Shown here: piece by piece, positions 1 through 6,862 of the stretch
How positions within the stretch are numbered: position 1 is the first letter of the stretch
How the letters are laid out: each line of letters opens with the position of its first letter
Assembly: GCA_903839875.1 (NCBI GenBank)
Contig: CAIMDZ010000113.1
Coordinates: 119,071 to 183,070 of the forward strand
Direction of reading: 5' to 3'
Origin: an uncultured Bacteroidota bacterium
Lineage (GTDB): Bacteria; Bacteroidota; Bacteroidia; Chitinophagales; Chitinophagaceae
DNA length: 64,000 bases
Notes under the pieces: model-generated
Databases searched by the model: none
What the model saw: only the letters and a program-made list of their open reading frames with translations
Told to the model about the DNA's origin: nothing
Made by a program: the position numbers and the translations under genes

Positions 1-140
1 ATATGCCTGACGGATAATTTGCTACACTCAAATTGGCATATGCACTGAAGAATAATAACTGATCGCGGTAGATGCTTCAGCCAGGTATTATTCGCCCCAT
101 AAAAATGAAAAAAATGATTGCTTATGCCCAGTGAAGCCCC

Positions 141-499
141 AATGTCATTAACTTAAGACATCTAACACCCCCCTATGTCCCCCTTCAAAGCAGGGCTGTT
201 GCATTCTCTAAGGCCATCTCACTCGTCAAGGGCGATTCGAGTTGTCCGGCGCGTGTTTACATCCCCCTGCCCCCTTCGCCAACGCACAAGGCCAACGCTA
301 AAAGGGGGATTAAGTCCGAATATGCCATTTAAATTTGACGCTTTATTCAACTTTGCTGCCATTACTATGGTATCCTTTTCGTGTTTTTCTTATGTTGACC
401 ATAGAATGCAACAGCCCTGCTTCAAAAGGGGATTACATCCGGTTCAACCATTTAGCTAAATAGCTTGACTTAGCTTTTTATCCTTAAGTTAATGACATT
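141..499. repeat. Nested inverted repeat, MITE-like, non-coding
   Basis: The region before the first gene is built of inverted repeats. The outer arms are 141-156 and 484-499 (AATGTCATTAACTTAA and its exact complement). The inner arms are 188-207 and 403-422, a perfect 20-bp match, extended imperfectly to 179 and 431 through C-rich and G-rich ends. Further C-rich and G-rich stretches lie at about 262-276 and 301-310. A 94-codon reading frame crosses the structure, but its peptide has no domain look and changes with the repeat, so I do not call a gene. It could be a small non-autonomous element or a dispersed chromosomal repeat. No target duplication is obvious. Confidence 0.6.
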
Positions 500-634
500 T
501 GGTGATGCGCCTGCATGAGGCACTGATTATCATCAGTCGGGGTTTGGCACCATTTTTATAATTTTATTTTCCCATATACTTCTGCAACACATTTACCGTT
601 ATTAATGAAATAAACTTCCCAAAAAGGATGGTGC

Positions 635-2560
635 ATGAAAACCTTACCCTCATTTCTGCTGAAAAATATTTTCCTGCTGCTGCTGGTCTTGCCCGCTGAG
701 AGGGTATCTGCAACACATATTGTAGGCGGGGAAATTACTTATAAATTCCTGGGCACGGTACCCGCAGGCAATAAGTACCAGATAAGCCTTTCCATTTACG
801 AAGATTGCCTGAACGGCAGCCCCGGCGCCATCGCCAGCGATAACCTTGCATGGCTTACCGTAAATGACGGGTTGGGAAATTTTGTTGCTTTCGACTCTGC
901 CAGGTATACCTCTGTAGTACTTATCCCTGCGAATTTCAGTAATGCATGCGTATCCAATATTCCGCAGACATGCCTGCAACGAAAAGACTTTGTACACGAT
1001 TTTGTACTGCCGCCTAATGCCTCCGGGTATTTTATCACTTACCAGCGCTGCTGCAGGAATGCCGCCATTGTAAACATAAAGGACCCTGCAAATATAGGCA
1101 CAGCGCTGTTCTGCAACATCCCACCGGTAGCTGTGGTGGCAAATAACAACAGCGCTGTATTTACCAATTTTCCGCCCCAGATCATTTGTGTGAATAACCC
1201 CCTGGTATATAATCACTCTGCCACCGATGCCGATGGAGATTCGCTTACTTATGAACTATGCAACAGTTATATGTGCCTTAATGGCGGCAATATTGATACA
1301 CAGCCATTCCTACCTCCTTATATGCCTGTATCCTATATCAGCCCTTATACCTTCAGCTTCCCGATGACGGCTTACCCACTCCTGCAGATAGACCCCAGAA
1401 CAGGAATCATGTCAGGTACGCCAAACCGTACCGGCCGGTACCTGGTTACCGTTTGCTGCAATGAATGGCGAAACGGCATTCTGATATCTACCATAAAAAG
1501 GGAATTCCAGTTTGTTGTTACCAGTTGCTCAAAACTGGTAATTGCCGACATACCGGTGCTTACCTCTTATCCCAATACCTTTGAGTTGAATTGCAAGGAC
1601 CACTCCATCCATTTTATTAACAGCAGCATCGGCGGATATGCCTACCATTGGGATTTCGGAACGCACAACACAAAAGATACTTCCACCGATTTTGAACCCA
1701 CCTTCGTTTATCCCGACACCGGCACCTATTCGGTAAAATTAGTTGCCAACCCCGGCGGCACCTGCCCGGACAGTATTATCAGGCTGGTGAGGATCTATCC
1801 CATACTGCATGCGGCATTTACAACAAATAATATACAGTGCGCGGGCACAACCATAGATTTTACAGATCAATCCATTGACAGCTTTAAATCAGGCGCAAGC
1901 TGGATGTGGTATTTTGGAGATGGCGACAGCTCATTGCTGCAAAATCCCTCGCACCTTTATCCTTATAGCGGTATTTATGATGTAGTGCTTGCAACCAAAA
2001 ACACCAGGGATTGCAGGGATACGGCTCTGCGCCGGGTAGCGGTGGATAATTTCAAACCATTTGCGGGAAATGATACCACTATTGTAAAAGGGGAATATAT
2101 CAATTTTAATGCCACAGGTGGCACCCAATATGTATGGACCCCGCCTGTCTACCTCGAAAGTACCGATTCATACAACCCCATAGGCTATTTCCCCGATCCG
2201 GGACAATATACCTACGAGGTTAATGTTACCAGCCCGTTTGGTTGCGCAGGCACAGATACCATAACGGTAACTGTGGTTAACCAGGCGGCCTTCCTGATGC
2301 CAACCGCTTTTACCCCCAATGGCGACGGGCTGAATGATGTGTTCATGCCCCGGTCGGTGGGCTACAGCAAGCTCAACTATTTCCGGATCTTCAACCGCTG
2401 GGGAGAAGAGGTATTTTTTACCACCAGCCTCGAAACCGGCTGGGACGGTACCTGCCACAACAAAACCGCCGATATAGGCACCTACTACTGGGATATCAGC
2501 TATAAAGACAGATTTGGGAAGGATGGGTCAATGAAAGGGGATGTGACGCTGGTGAGGTAG
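635..2560 (+). CDS. PKD-domain surface protein with gliding-associated (T9SS type B) C-terminus
   Basis: Secreted surface protein of 641 residues. Residues 1-26 form a signal peptide ending at VSA, followed by ATHIVGGEITY, the N-terminal start typical of Bacteroidota PKD proteins. Two PKD-like modules occur at about 310-395 (YHWDFG ... DTGTYSVKL) and 398-475 (WYFGDG ... SGIYDVVL). The last 85 residues are a CHU_C/gliding-associated domain: PTAFTPNGDGLNDVF, then FNRWGEEVF, GWDG and a final VTLVR. In this family that domain is a type B sorting signal for the T9SS. The chosen ATG follows an AAAAAGGA-like stretch. The gene stands alone. A decayed copy of its last about 90 bases lies at 5832-5920. 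The ligand or adhesion target is unknown. Confidence 0.9.
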   Translation: MKTLPSFLLKNIFLLLLVLPAERVSATHIVGGEITYKFLGTVPAGNKYQISLSIYEDCLNGSPGAIASDNLAWLTVNDGLGNFVAFDSARYTSVVLIPANFSNACVSNIPQTCLQRKDFVHDFVLPPNASGYFITYQRCCRNAAIVNIKDPANIGTALFCNIPPVAVVANNNSAVFTNFPPQIICVNNPLVYNHSATDADGDSLTYELCNSYMCLNGGNIDTQPFLPPYMPVSYISPYTFSFPMTAYPLLQIDPRTGIMSGTPNRTGRYLVTVCCNEWRNGILISTIKREFQFVVTSCSKLVIADIPVLTSYPNTFELNCKDHSIHFINSSIGGYAYHWDFGTHNTKDTSTDFEPTFVYPDTGTYSVKLVANPGGTCPDSIIRLVRIYPILHAAFTTNNIQCAGTTIDFTDQSIDSFKSGASWMWYFGDGDSSLLQNPSHLYPYSGIYDVVLATKNTRDCRDTALRRVAVDNFKPFAGNDTTIVKGEYINFNATGGTQYVWTPPVYLESTDSYNPIGYFPDPGQYTYEVNVTSPFGCAGTDTITVTVVNQAAFLMPTAFTPNGDGLNDVFMPRSVGYSKLNYFRIFNRWGEEVFFTTSLETGWDGTCHNKTADIGTYYWDISYKDRFGKDGSMKGDVTLVR

Positions 2561-2968
2561 TTTAGTCATAAGTTGTAAGTTCGCGAGTGGGGACGTCACT
2601 GAATTAGATGAATCCGTAACGCCCGGGGGAAACCAAACGTAACACACAGATGCATACGTTACGGATTGTAATGGTCGAAGCTCAACTGCAGTGCTAAAAA
2701 AGTTCGGGCAGCCGCGCCGAATAATAGCCTGCTAAATCGTACTTAATTGAACATGTATTGGTTCTCTTGATGGACAACCAGATGCGCGCAACGTGCGCAT
2801 CCCGACATGTATTATACTTATCTGCAGCTGCAATGATAATAAACAGACATTACATTGACGGCAATCAATCATGTAGCCTGTTCCCTCTGGTAACTTTGGC
2901 CTGTAAATTGATCATTAAAAACCATGTAGATTATGAAACAGTCAAAAATTATTGCTAACAACATACAC
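2561..2968. other. Intergenic region with a short inverted repeat
   Basis: I see no gene here. An 11-bp perfect inverted repeat (AATCCGTAACG at 2611-2621, complement at 2657-2667) could form a stem with a 35-base loop after the upstream gene, but it has no T-run. A 66-codon frame at 2758-2958 has no protein-like character and overlaps the start of the next gene. Confidence 0.4.
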
Positions 2969-3643
2969 ATGAAGACACTGGTCCTCATTTCTTTCTTCAC
3001 GCTAAGTACCTGTTTGGTTTTTGGACAAAAGAACTACGCAACCCCAAATGGAGGGTCGGCCAATTTTACTTCAGTTCAAACTTTCGACGCCAATGGCAAG
3101 GTTACACGCGGGATACTTGCAAATGATGTAAATTTATCTACCCCCAACGGCGGGTCGGCCAATTTCATGAAAGGAACGGCTGTAACTTTTAACGCTAACG
3201 GAAAAGTTACAACCGGAACTATGGCAAATGACGTGAACTTATCTACACCCAATGGAGGGTCGGCCAATTTCATGAAAGGGGGAGTTGTAGTATTTGACAA
3301 CAACGGAAAAGTTACGCACGGTATCCTTGCAAATACTGTAAACTTGTCAACGCCCAACGGCGGCTCGGCCAATTTTATGAAAGGAACAGCTGTAACGTAT
3401 AATAACAACGGAAAAGTTACAACAGGAACTGTGGCAAATGATGTGAACTTATCTACACCCAATGGCGGATCGGCCAACTTCATGAAAGGAACAGCAGTAA
3501 CCTATGACAACAATGGTAAAGTTACGACCGGAACTCTTGCCAATGATGTGAATTTGTCTACACCCAATGGAGGCTCATCCAATTTCAGGAAAGGTACTAC
3601 TGTAACTTTTGACAATAAAGGAAAGGTAGTAAGCAGTCATTAA
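2969..3643 (+). CDS. Secreted protein made of six 35-residue GTL/NGKV repeats
   Basis: 224 residues: a 20-residue signal peptide (cleavage near VFGQ), then almost nothing but repeats. Five units begin TPNGGSANF and the sixth TPNGGSSNF. Units 2-5 are exactly 35 residues, the first has 33 and the last is cut to 28. Each unit has a variable segment, then NGKV and usually G(T/I)xAN(D/T)VNL. I chose the ATG at 2969 because the 12 residues before it, from an in-frame ATG at 2933, would spoil the signal peptide. The pattern resembles MORN-like beta-hairpin repeat proteins of Bacteroidota, a comparison from memory. There is no sorting domain, so the protein may be periplasmic or exported. Function unknown. 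Confidence 0.75.
   Translation: MKTLVLISFFTLSTCLVFGQKNYATPNGGSANFTSVQTFDANGKVTRGILANDVNLSTPNGGSANFMKGTAVTFNANGKVTTGTMANDVNLSTPNGGSANFMKGGVVVFDNNGKVTHGILANTVNLSTPNGGSANFMKGTAVTYNNNGKVTTGTVANDVNLSTPNGGSANFMKGTAVTYDNNGKVTTGTLANDVNLSTPNGGSSNFRKGTTVTFDNKGKVVSSH
3038..3640 (+). repeat. 105-bp coding tandem repeat, six units
   Basis: Units of 99, 105, 105, 105, 105 and 84 bases follow each other without spacers. The conserved core is around ACCCAATGGAGGGTCGGCC and the AACGGAAAAGTTAC segment. Differences between units are mostly at third positions, so amino-acid sequence is under selection while copies drift. This array makes a long open frame on the opposite strand, which is an artefact. Confidence 0.85.
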
Positions 3644-3735
3644 TAATCTGGTACCCATACCCCGAAAAAGAAGGCGAATGAGCTGCGAATATTGTGTGTG
3701 TATTAAAGCCAGTGCTCGACTAAAATACTCATAAC

Positions 3736-4359
3736 TCAAAAGTGCCAGTCCTGTTTCCATCTCATGAGTATATAATCCTCCAACAGCGGCATCACATCAA
3801 CAGGGTGCTCTTTGTTATGCGCCCCATGCAGATAAGAGGCATCGGCTGTTGGGGTCAATAGTTTCCGTTCACGAATGTCATTGCGGCTGCAGTATTGATT
3901 TACGGGATTCCAGACGTGCCTCCAGAATGCTTCCGTTATGCCCCTGGTCAGGTAAACGTTTTTTATAGAAGGATGGTTGCGGAGTATCCTGACGATATCA
4001 ACATAAACGAAATCGTCGAAATTATAGACCAGCGCTTTGTCAGAAAAGCCACCGAGGATTTTGTTGTGCTCAGGATTGTCTGCACAGGCATCATCTACCG
4101 AGCTGATGAGATCGGTAAGCGCAATCTTTTTATCATGGCAGAACTGCTTCCATTCAACAGGTGTTGCATTGATCAGCGATTGTCCGCCATAAAGCCGTGG
4201 CAATACATCCCAGAAGTAATTGCCGGCAGTCCGCCCATAAAACCATTCGGCAGAATTGGCAGGCCATTCAGGATTGAACGTACCCACGATCAGTGTATTG
4301 GGCTCAAAATCTATTCTTTCAAGATCCAGGTAGTTCCGGAATTTGTGGTTGCATGGCAT
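3736..4359 (-). CDS. Uracil-DNA glycosylase-superfamily-like protein
   Basis: About 207 residues. The N-terminal motif LIVGTFNPEWP, followed by WFYGR and NYFWDVLPRLY, resembles the start of UDG-superfamily proteins (the hypoxanthine-glycosylase-like group has GTxP followed by a Y-x-x-x-x-N-x-FW element). In that superfamily the first motif carries the water-activating residue and FW lies in the uracil pocket. Further recognisable pieces are ALTDLISSV and VYLTRG near residue 140. The frame is open upstream to 4458, but MPCNHKFRNY at 4359 is a better start because the extra 33 residues are basic and unstructured. It stands alone. Enzyme activity is an inference; a conserved protein of unknown function is the fallback. 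Confidence 0.5.
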   Translation of the reverse strand: MPCNHKFRNYLDLERIDFEPNTLIVGTFNPEWPANSAEWFYGRTAGNYFWDVLPRLYGGQSLINATPVEWKQFCHDKKIALTDLISSVDDACADNPEHNKILGGFSDKALVYNFDDFVYVDIVRILRNHPSIKNVYLTRGITEAFWRHVWNPVNQYCSRNDIRERKLLTPTADASYLHGAHNKEHPVDVMPLLEDYILMRWKQDWHF

Positions 4360-4561
4360 GTGGAGGCGGCTCTGTATTTTTTCAAACCTGAAAATTAAGC
4401 AGTTTCCGGTAAGTGACGTGAGATGTGTGCTGTTTCTTTTTGCATTCAGGCAGCTCATTATATCGCAATAGTGCTTTAGCGAACTATGAAATAACCCGAC
4501 AATCGCCGCTGCATAAAAGTGAAGTTATATCAGTAAAAATCCGGTTTCTGATTGACTCTTA

Positions 4562-4767
4562 GGGCATGTCAGGAAATAACTTGTACATATTAACTTGTTC
4601 TTTTACCTCGTTCATAATAATTTTCATTTGCCTCTGTGAGGGCTTCGCCGTTCCATTTTTTCTGCGTTGTAAAATCTTTAAATATTCCAGATATTCGCAG
4701 GTTTTACGCCTTAAAAAAGAGAAAAATAACTGCGCCACTATTGCACGACTTATTTCCTGACAAGCCC
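4562..4767. mobile_element. MITE-like element with 19-bp terminal inverted repeats
   Basis: The segment begins GGGCATGTCAGGAAATAAC (4562-4580) and ends with its near-exact complement (4749-4767, 17 of 19 matches). The interior is AT-rich. On the minus strand one frame stays open through the whole element and includes YLKILQRRKNG and KIIMNEVKEQ, which may be a leftover transposase end. Size (206 bp), inverted ends and an intergenic site fit a MITE or a deleted insertion sequence. No clear target duplication is seen. Confidence 0.55.
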
Positions 4768-4881
4768 TTTTAAAAAACGGACAGGTTCATTCTTTATTAT
4801 TCCATTTACTTAATCAGGGCACGATTTTTACATCCTGTTATCTGACTAATGTTATGTTTAAAACTATAAAACAGAGATAAT

Positions 4882-5124
4882 ATGAGAAAGATAATAATCG
4901 CACTTGCGTTAATCGGAATATCCTTTTCCGGAGCAATAGCGCAGACCAAGAGTTCGGAAACTAAAACAACGTGTAAGTGCGCTACAATGAAAAAAGGACA
5001 TGTTCACAAGCATTCTGGCAGCACAACAACTACAGGGGATGCTTACCAGGTATGCCGGGAAAAGGGTGGTCATTACGAATGCTGCACCCATTATAAAAAA
5101 GTGACCAAGGTACTGACAAAGTAG
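4882..5124 (+). CDS. Small secreted Cys/His/Lys-rich protein
   Basis: 80 residues with a clear signal peptide (about 1-20, ending AIAQ). The mature part is about 60 residues, basic, with five cysteines (TCKC near the start, later VCREK and ECCTH) and several histidines (GHVHKHSG). Such spacing could bind metal or form disulfides, but I recognise no family. It is followed after 34 bases by another small secreted basic protein that also carries HK-rich stretches, so the two are probably co-transcribed. Confidence 0.65.
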   Translation: MRKIIIALALIGISFSGAIAQTKSSETKTTCKCATMKKGHVHKHSGSTTTTGDAYQVCREKGGHYECCTHYKKVTKVLTK

Positions 5125-5158
5125 ACTAATAAATTTTTTAACCCCTAAAAAAAAAGAT

Positions 5159-5605
5159 ATGAAACAAGTATTGATAGCGCTGGCACTAACAGCATTTGTA
5201 TACACCAGTTCGGAGGCGCAGATGGTATGCAAGCCAGCGCCGGTAAAACATAAAACGTCGGTAAAGCACAAAAGCACCGTGACGTCAACGGCGATTGCTT
5301 GCCGGATGATACCGTTCCAGGCGTGTACCATACTGCCCGACAGACGGTCGGTACGTTGTTACGCGACTACTGACTCAGACGAGCAGACTCAAACCGGAGC
5401 AGTAACTATGTACGGCCCAACGGGCCCCATGCCAGGCGAGGTGGTGCATTTTAAGGTGCGCACCGTAGTAATAAAGGGCCAGGATAAGGGAAGCTTCTGT
5501 AAAAGAAATAAAGCCGGCAACGCAACGGTGTGTTCTCACCAGGGGTACCTACTCAGGGATGAAAACGGCTACTATAGCTACGCCGAGGCAGTGCCAAAAA
5601 AATAA
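5159..5605 (+). CDS. Small secreted basic protein of unknown function
   Basis: 148 residues with a signal peptide ending at SSEAQ (about residue 20). The mature protein starts with a short KHK-rich segment (VKHKTSVKHKST), then has cysteines at about residues 23, 48, 57, 68, 112 and 123. The second half (from GEVVHFKVRTVVI) looks like one beta-rich domain. No sorting domain is present, so the product is periplasmic or released. It is the second gene of a pair with 4882-5124 and is followed by a hairpin terminator. I do not recognise the family. Confidence 0.65.
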   Translation: MKQVLIALALTAFVYTSSEAQMVCKPAPVKHKTSVKHKSTVTSTAIACRMIPFQACTILPDRRSVRCYATTDSDEQTQTGAVTMYGPTGPMPGEVVHFKVRTVVIKGQDKGSFCKRNKAGNATVCSHQGYLLRDENGYYSYAEAVPKK

Positions 5606-5647
5606 ACACGACATGTGACTATAAAATAATGCAAGCATGTACTTTTC

Positions 5648-5687
5648 GGGCGAATCTCCGGTCGGGGATTCGCCCTATGTTATTTTT
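5648..5687 (+). terminator. Hairpin terminator after the small secreted-protein pair
   Basis: GGGCGAATC and GATTCGCCC form a strong GC-rich stem (5648-5675) followed by a T-rich stretch with TATTTTT. It lies 43 bases after the stop codon at 5605. Confidence 0.7.
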
Positions 5688-5831
5688 GATAGCTGCATAG
5701 CTCACCTGTCGGCTTACCGGCGCATATTTTATTATAGTTGTCTTTACTAAACAGAAGCAGGGTTTAGGATAGTTATTGGTTACTCCATCTTTAGACCTTA
5801 GAAACTATCTTTCAATTGCGGGAGGCGACCA

Positions 5832-5920
5832 GCCGATAAAGGCTACTACCGGGAAATCAGCTATAAGACAGGTTTGGGAAGGATAGGGCAATGAAAGGGG
5901 AAGTGACGCTCATAAAGTGA
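5832..5920 (+). pseudogene. Decayed tail of a gliding-associated C-terminal domain
   Basis: This stretch matches the last about 90 bases of the PKD gene (2469-2560) with scattered substitutions and small deletions. Shared blocks include GCCGATA, AATCAGCTATAA, TTTGGGAAGGAT, CAATGAAAGGGGA and GTGACGCT. The reading frame is broken (a one-base loss after TATAA), and no N-terminal part is visible upstream. It is the remnant of a second CHU_C-type gene or of a partial duplication. Confidence 0.7.
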
Positions 5921-5982
5921 GCATGGCGCTTTATTTCCTATGCTTACAAACTAAAAATATCTGGCTTGAGAAAAAGAAAAAT

Positions 5983-6012
5983 TTTGCTGTACCGATAAAC
6001 TGTTTATTTTTG
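5983..6012 (+). promoter_or_regulatory. Bacteroidota-type promoter for tRNA-Asn
   Basis: TTTG at 5983-5986 and TATTTTTG at 6005-6012, 18 bases apart, fit the Bacteroidota -33/-7 consensus (TTTG, TAnnTTTG). Transcription would start near 6019, about 27 bases before the mature tRNA end. Confidence 0.6.
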
Positions 6013-6045
6013 CAGTCCCAAAATAAGACTTGGGTGTAAAAACAT

Positions 6046-6119
6046 TCCTCCTTAGCTCAGTTGGTTAGAGCACATGACTGTTAATCATGGGGTCCCCCGT
6101 TCAAGTCGGGGAGGGGGAG
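6046..6119 (+). tRNA. tRNA-Asn (anticodon GTT)
   Basis: A complete cloverleaf can be drawn. The acceptor arms are 6046-6052 and 6112-6118 with one G-T pair. The D arm is GCTC/GAGC, the anticodon stem CATGA/TCATG with loop CTGTTAA (GTT at 6080-6082), and the T arm CCCCG/CGGGG with TTCAAGT. The discriminator base is G at 6119. CCA is not encoded. A consensus promoter lies just upstream. Confidence 0.95.
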
Positions 6120-6236
6120 CAAGCCAGGAGCGGGTTTCAGACGATTACAGTTTGAGACCCGTTTTCATTTGCACAAGATTTGCACGATTTTTATTTTATT
6201 TCGCATAATATATCCAACCAATGACGATTTTTGCCA

Positions 6237-6476
6237 TTATTCCTTCCTGGCAACAACTTTTTTGCTCGCATTAGCTTTCCTTTTTACTTTTGATTTAGGA
6301 TCAGGTTTTGTTGTCCGCTCACATTGGAAAGCGATAATAATATGGTTACCAGTAAATGTCATTACTGGCTCTGGGAGTGATGCCTTATAACCTTCCGGAA
6401 TTTCCTTCTTGATTTTCTCATTGTCAAAAGAATTAATGCCAGTTTTAGTTTTTATTTTCTTAATGAATGTTATCAT
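6237..6476 (-). CDS. Small basic protein of unknown function
   Basis: 79 residues, lysine-rich at both ends (KKIKTKTG near the start; SKVKRKANASKKVVARKE at the end), with a more ordinary middle (PVMTFTGNHIIIAFQCE). There is no signal peptide or membrane segment. A basic cytosolic protein that binds nucleic acid is possible but unproven. I prefer this frame to the overlapping plus-strand frame because its start is preceded by an AT-rich leader and its composition is more protein-like. It stands alone, downstream of and convergent with tRNA-Asn. Confidence 0.45.
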   Translation of the reverse strand: MITFIKKIKTKTGINSFDNEKIKKEIPEGYKASLPEPVMTFTGNHIIIAFQCERTTKPDPKSKVKRKANASKKVVARKE

Positions 6477-6813
6477 TTTATTAATTTTTTGTTATGATAA
6501 CAAAAATACAATATACCTTCAAATTTCAATGTTAAGTTTTGAATGACATATAATACATATTATTCAAACGGGATTTAAACTGGGAAATGTTGATTGTGTG
6601 TTTATAAGAACAAAACCGGCGCGTGTTATACTTCGCGCGGCATAAATCAGTGCAAGAAAATGTTCACGCAAAGGCGCAGAGGCGCAAAGACACGAGTAAT
6701 AATTGTTTGCTAATAAACACATTATGTAGTTATCAAGCTCGCAAAATCCATGTTTCGTTAATGCACTATTCTATCCCGTTTGCAGTATAGTTCTGGCTTA
6801 AAAAATTAAAATA

Positions 6814-6847
6814 AAAAAGGCGGGCTGTATAGCAGCCCACCCTTTTT
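6814..6847 (-). terminator. Terminator of the giant repeat protein
   Basis: AAAAAGGCGGGCTG and CAGCCCACCTTTTT form a GC-rich stem with a short TATAG loop and runs of A and T on the two sides, 16 bases past the stop codon of the minus-strand gene. The space from 6477 to here holds no gene; about 6664-6690 carries a short GCAAAGGCGCAGAGGCGC-like repeat often dispersed in Bacteroidota genomes. Confidence 0.75.
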
Positions 6848-6862
6848 AATCAATCAACAAAA

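Noticed and set aside
175..459. 94-codon frame at the left edge
   Set aside because: It runs through the inverted repeat arms and has repeat-derived, low-quality peptide sequence.
2758..2958. 66-codon frame between the PKD and repeat-protein genes
   Set aside because: No protein-like pattern, and it overlaps the start of the next gene in another frame.
3076..3483. Long antisense frame in the repeat gene
   Set aside because: It is the mirror of the 105-bp repeat; the plus strand has the signal peptide.
3038..3640. CRISPR-like regular repeats
   Set aside because: The repeats are contiguous, in frame and translated, without spacers.
6169..6390. Plus-strand frame downstream of tRNA-Asn
   Set aside because: The overlapping minus-strand frame has a more natural composition; the plus frame starts in AT-rich leader sequence.
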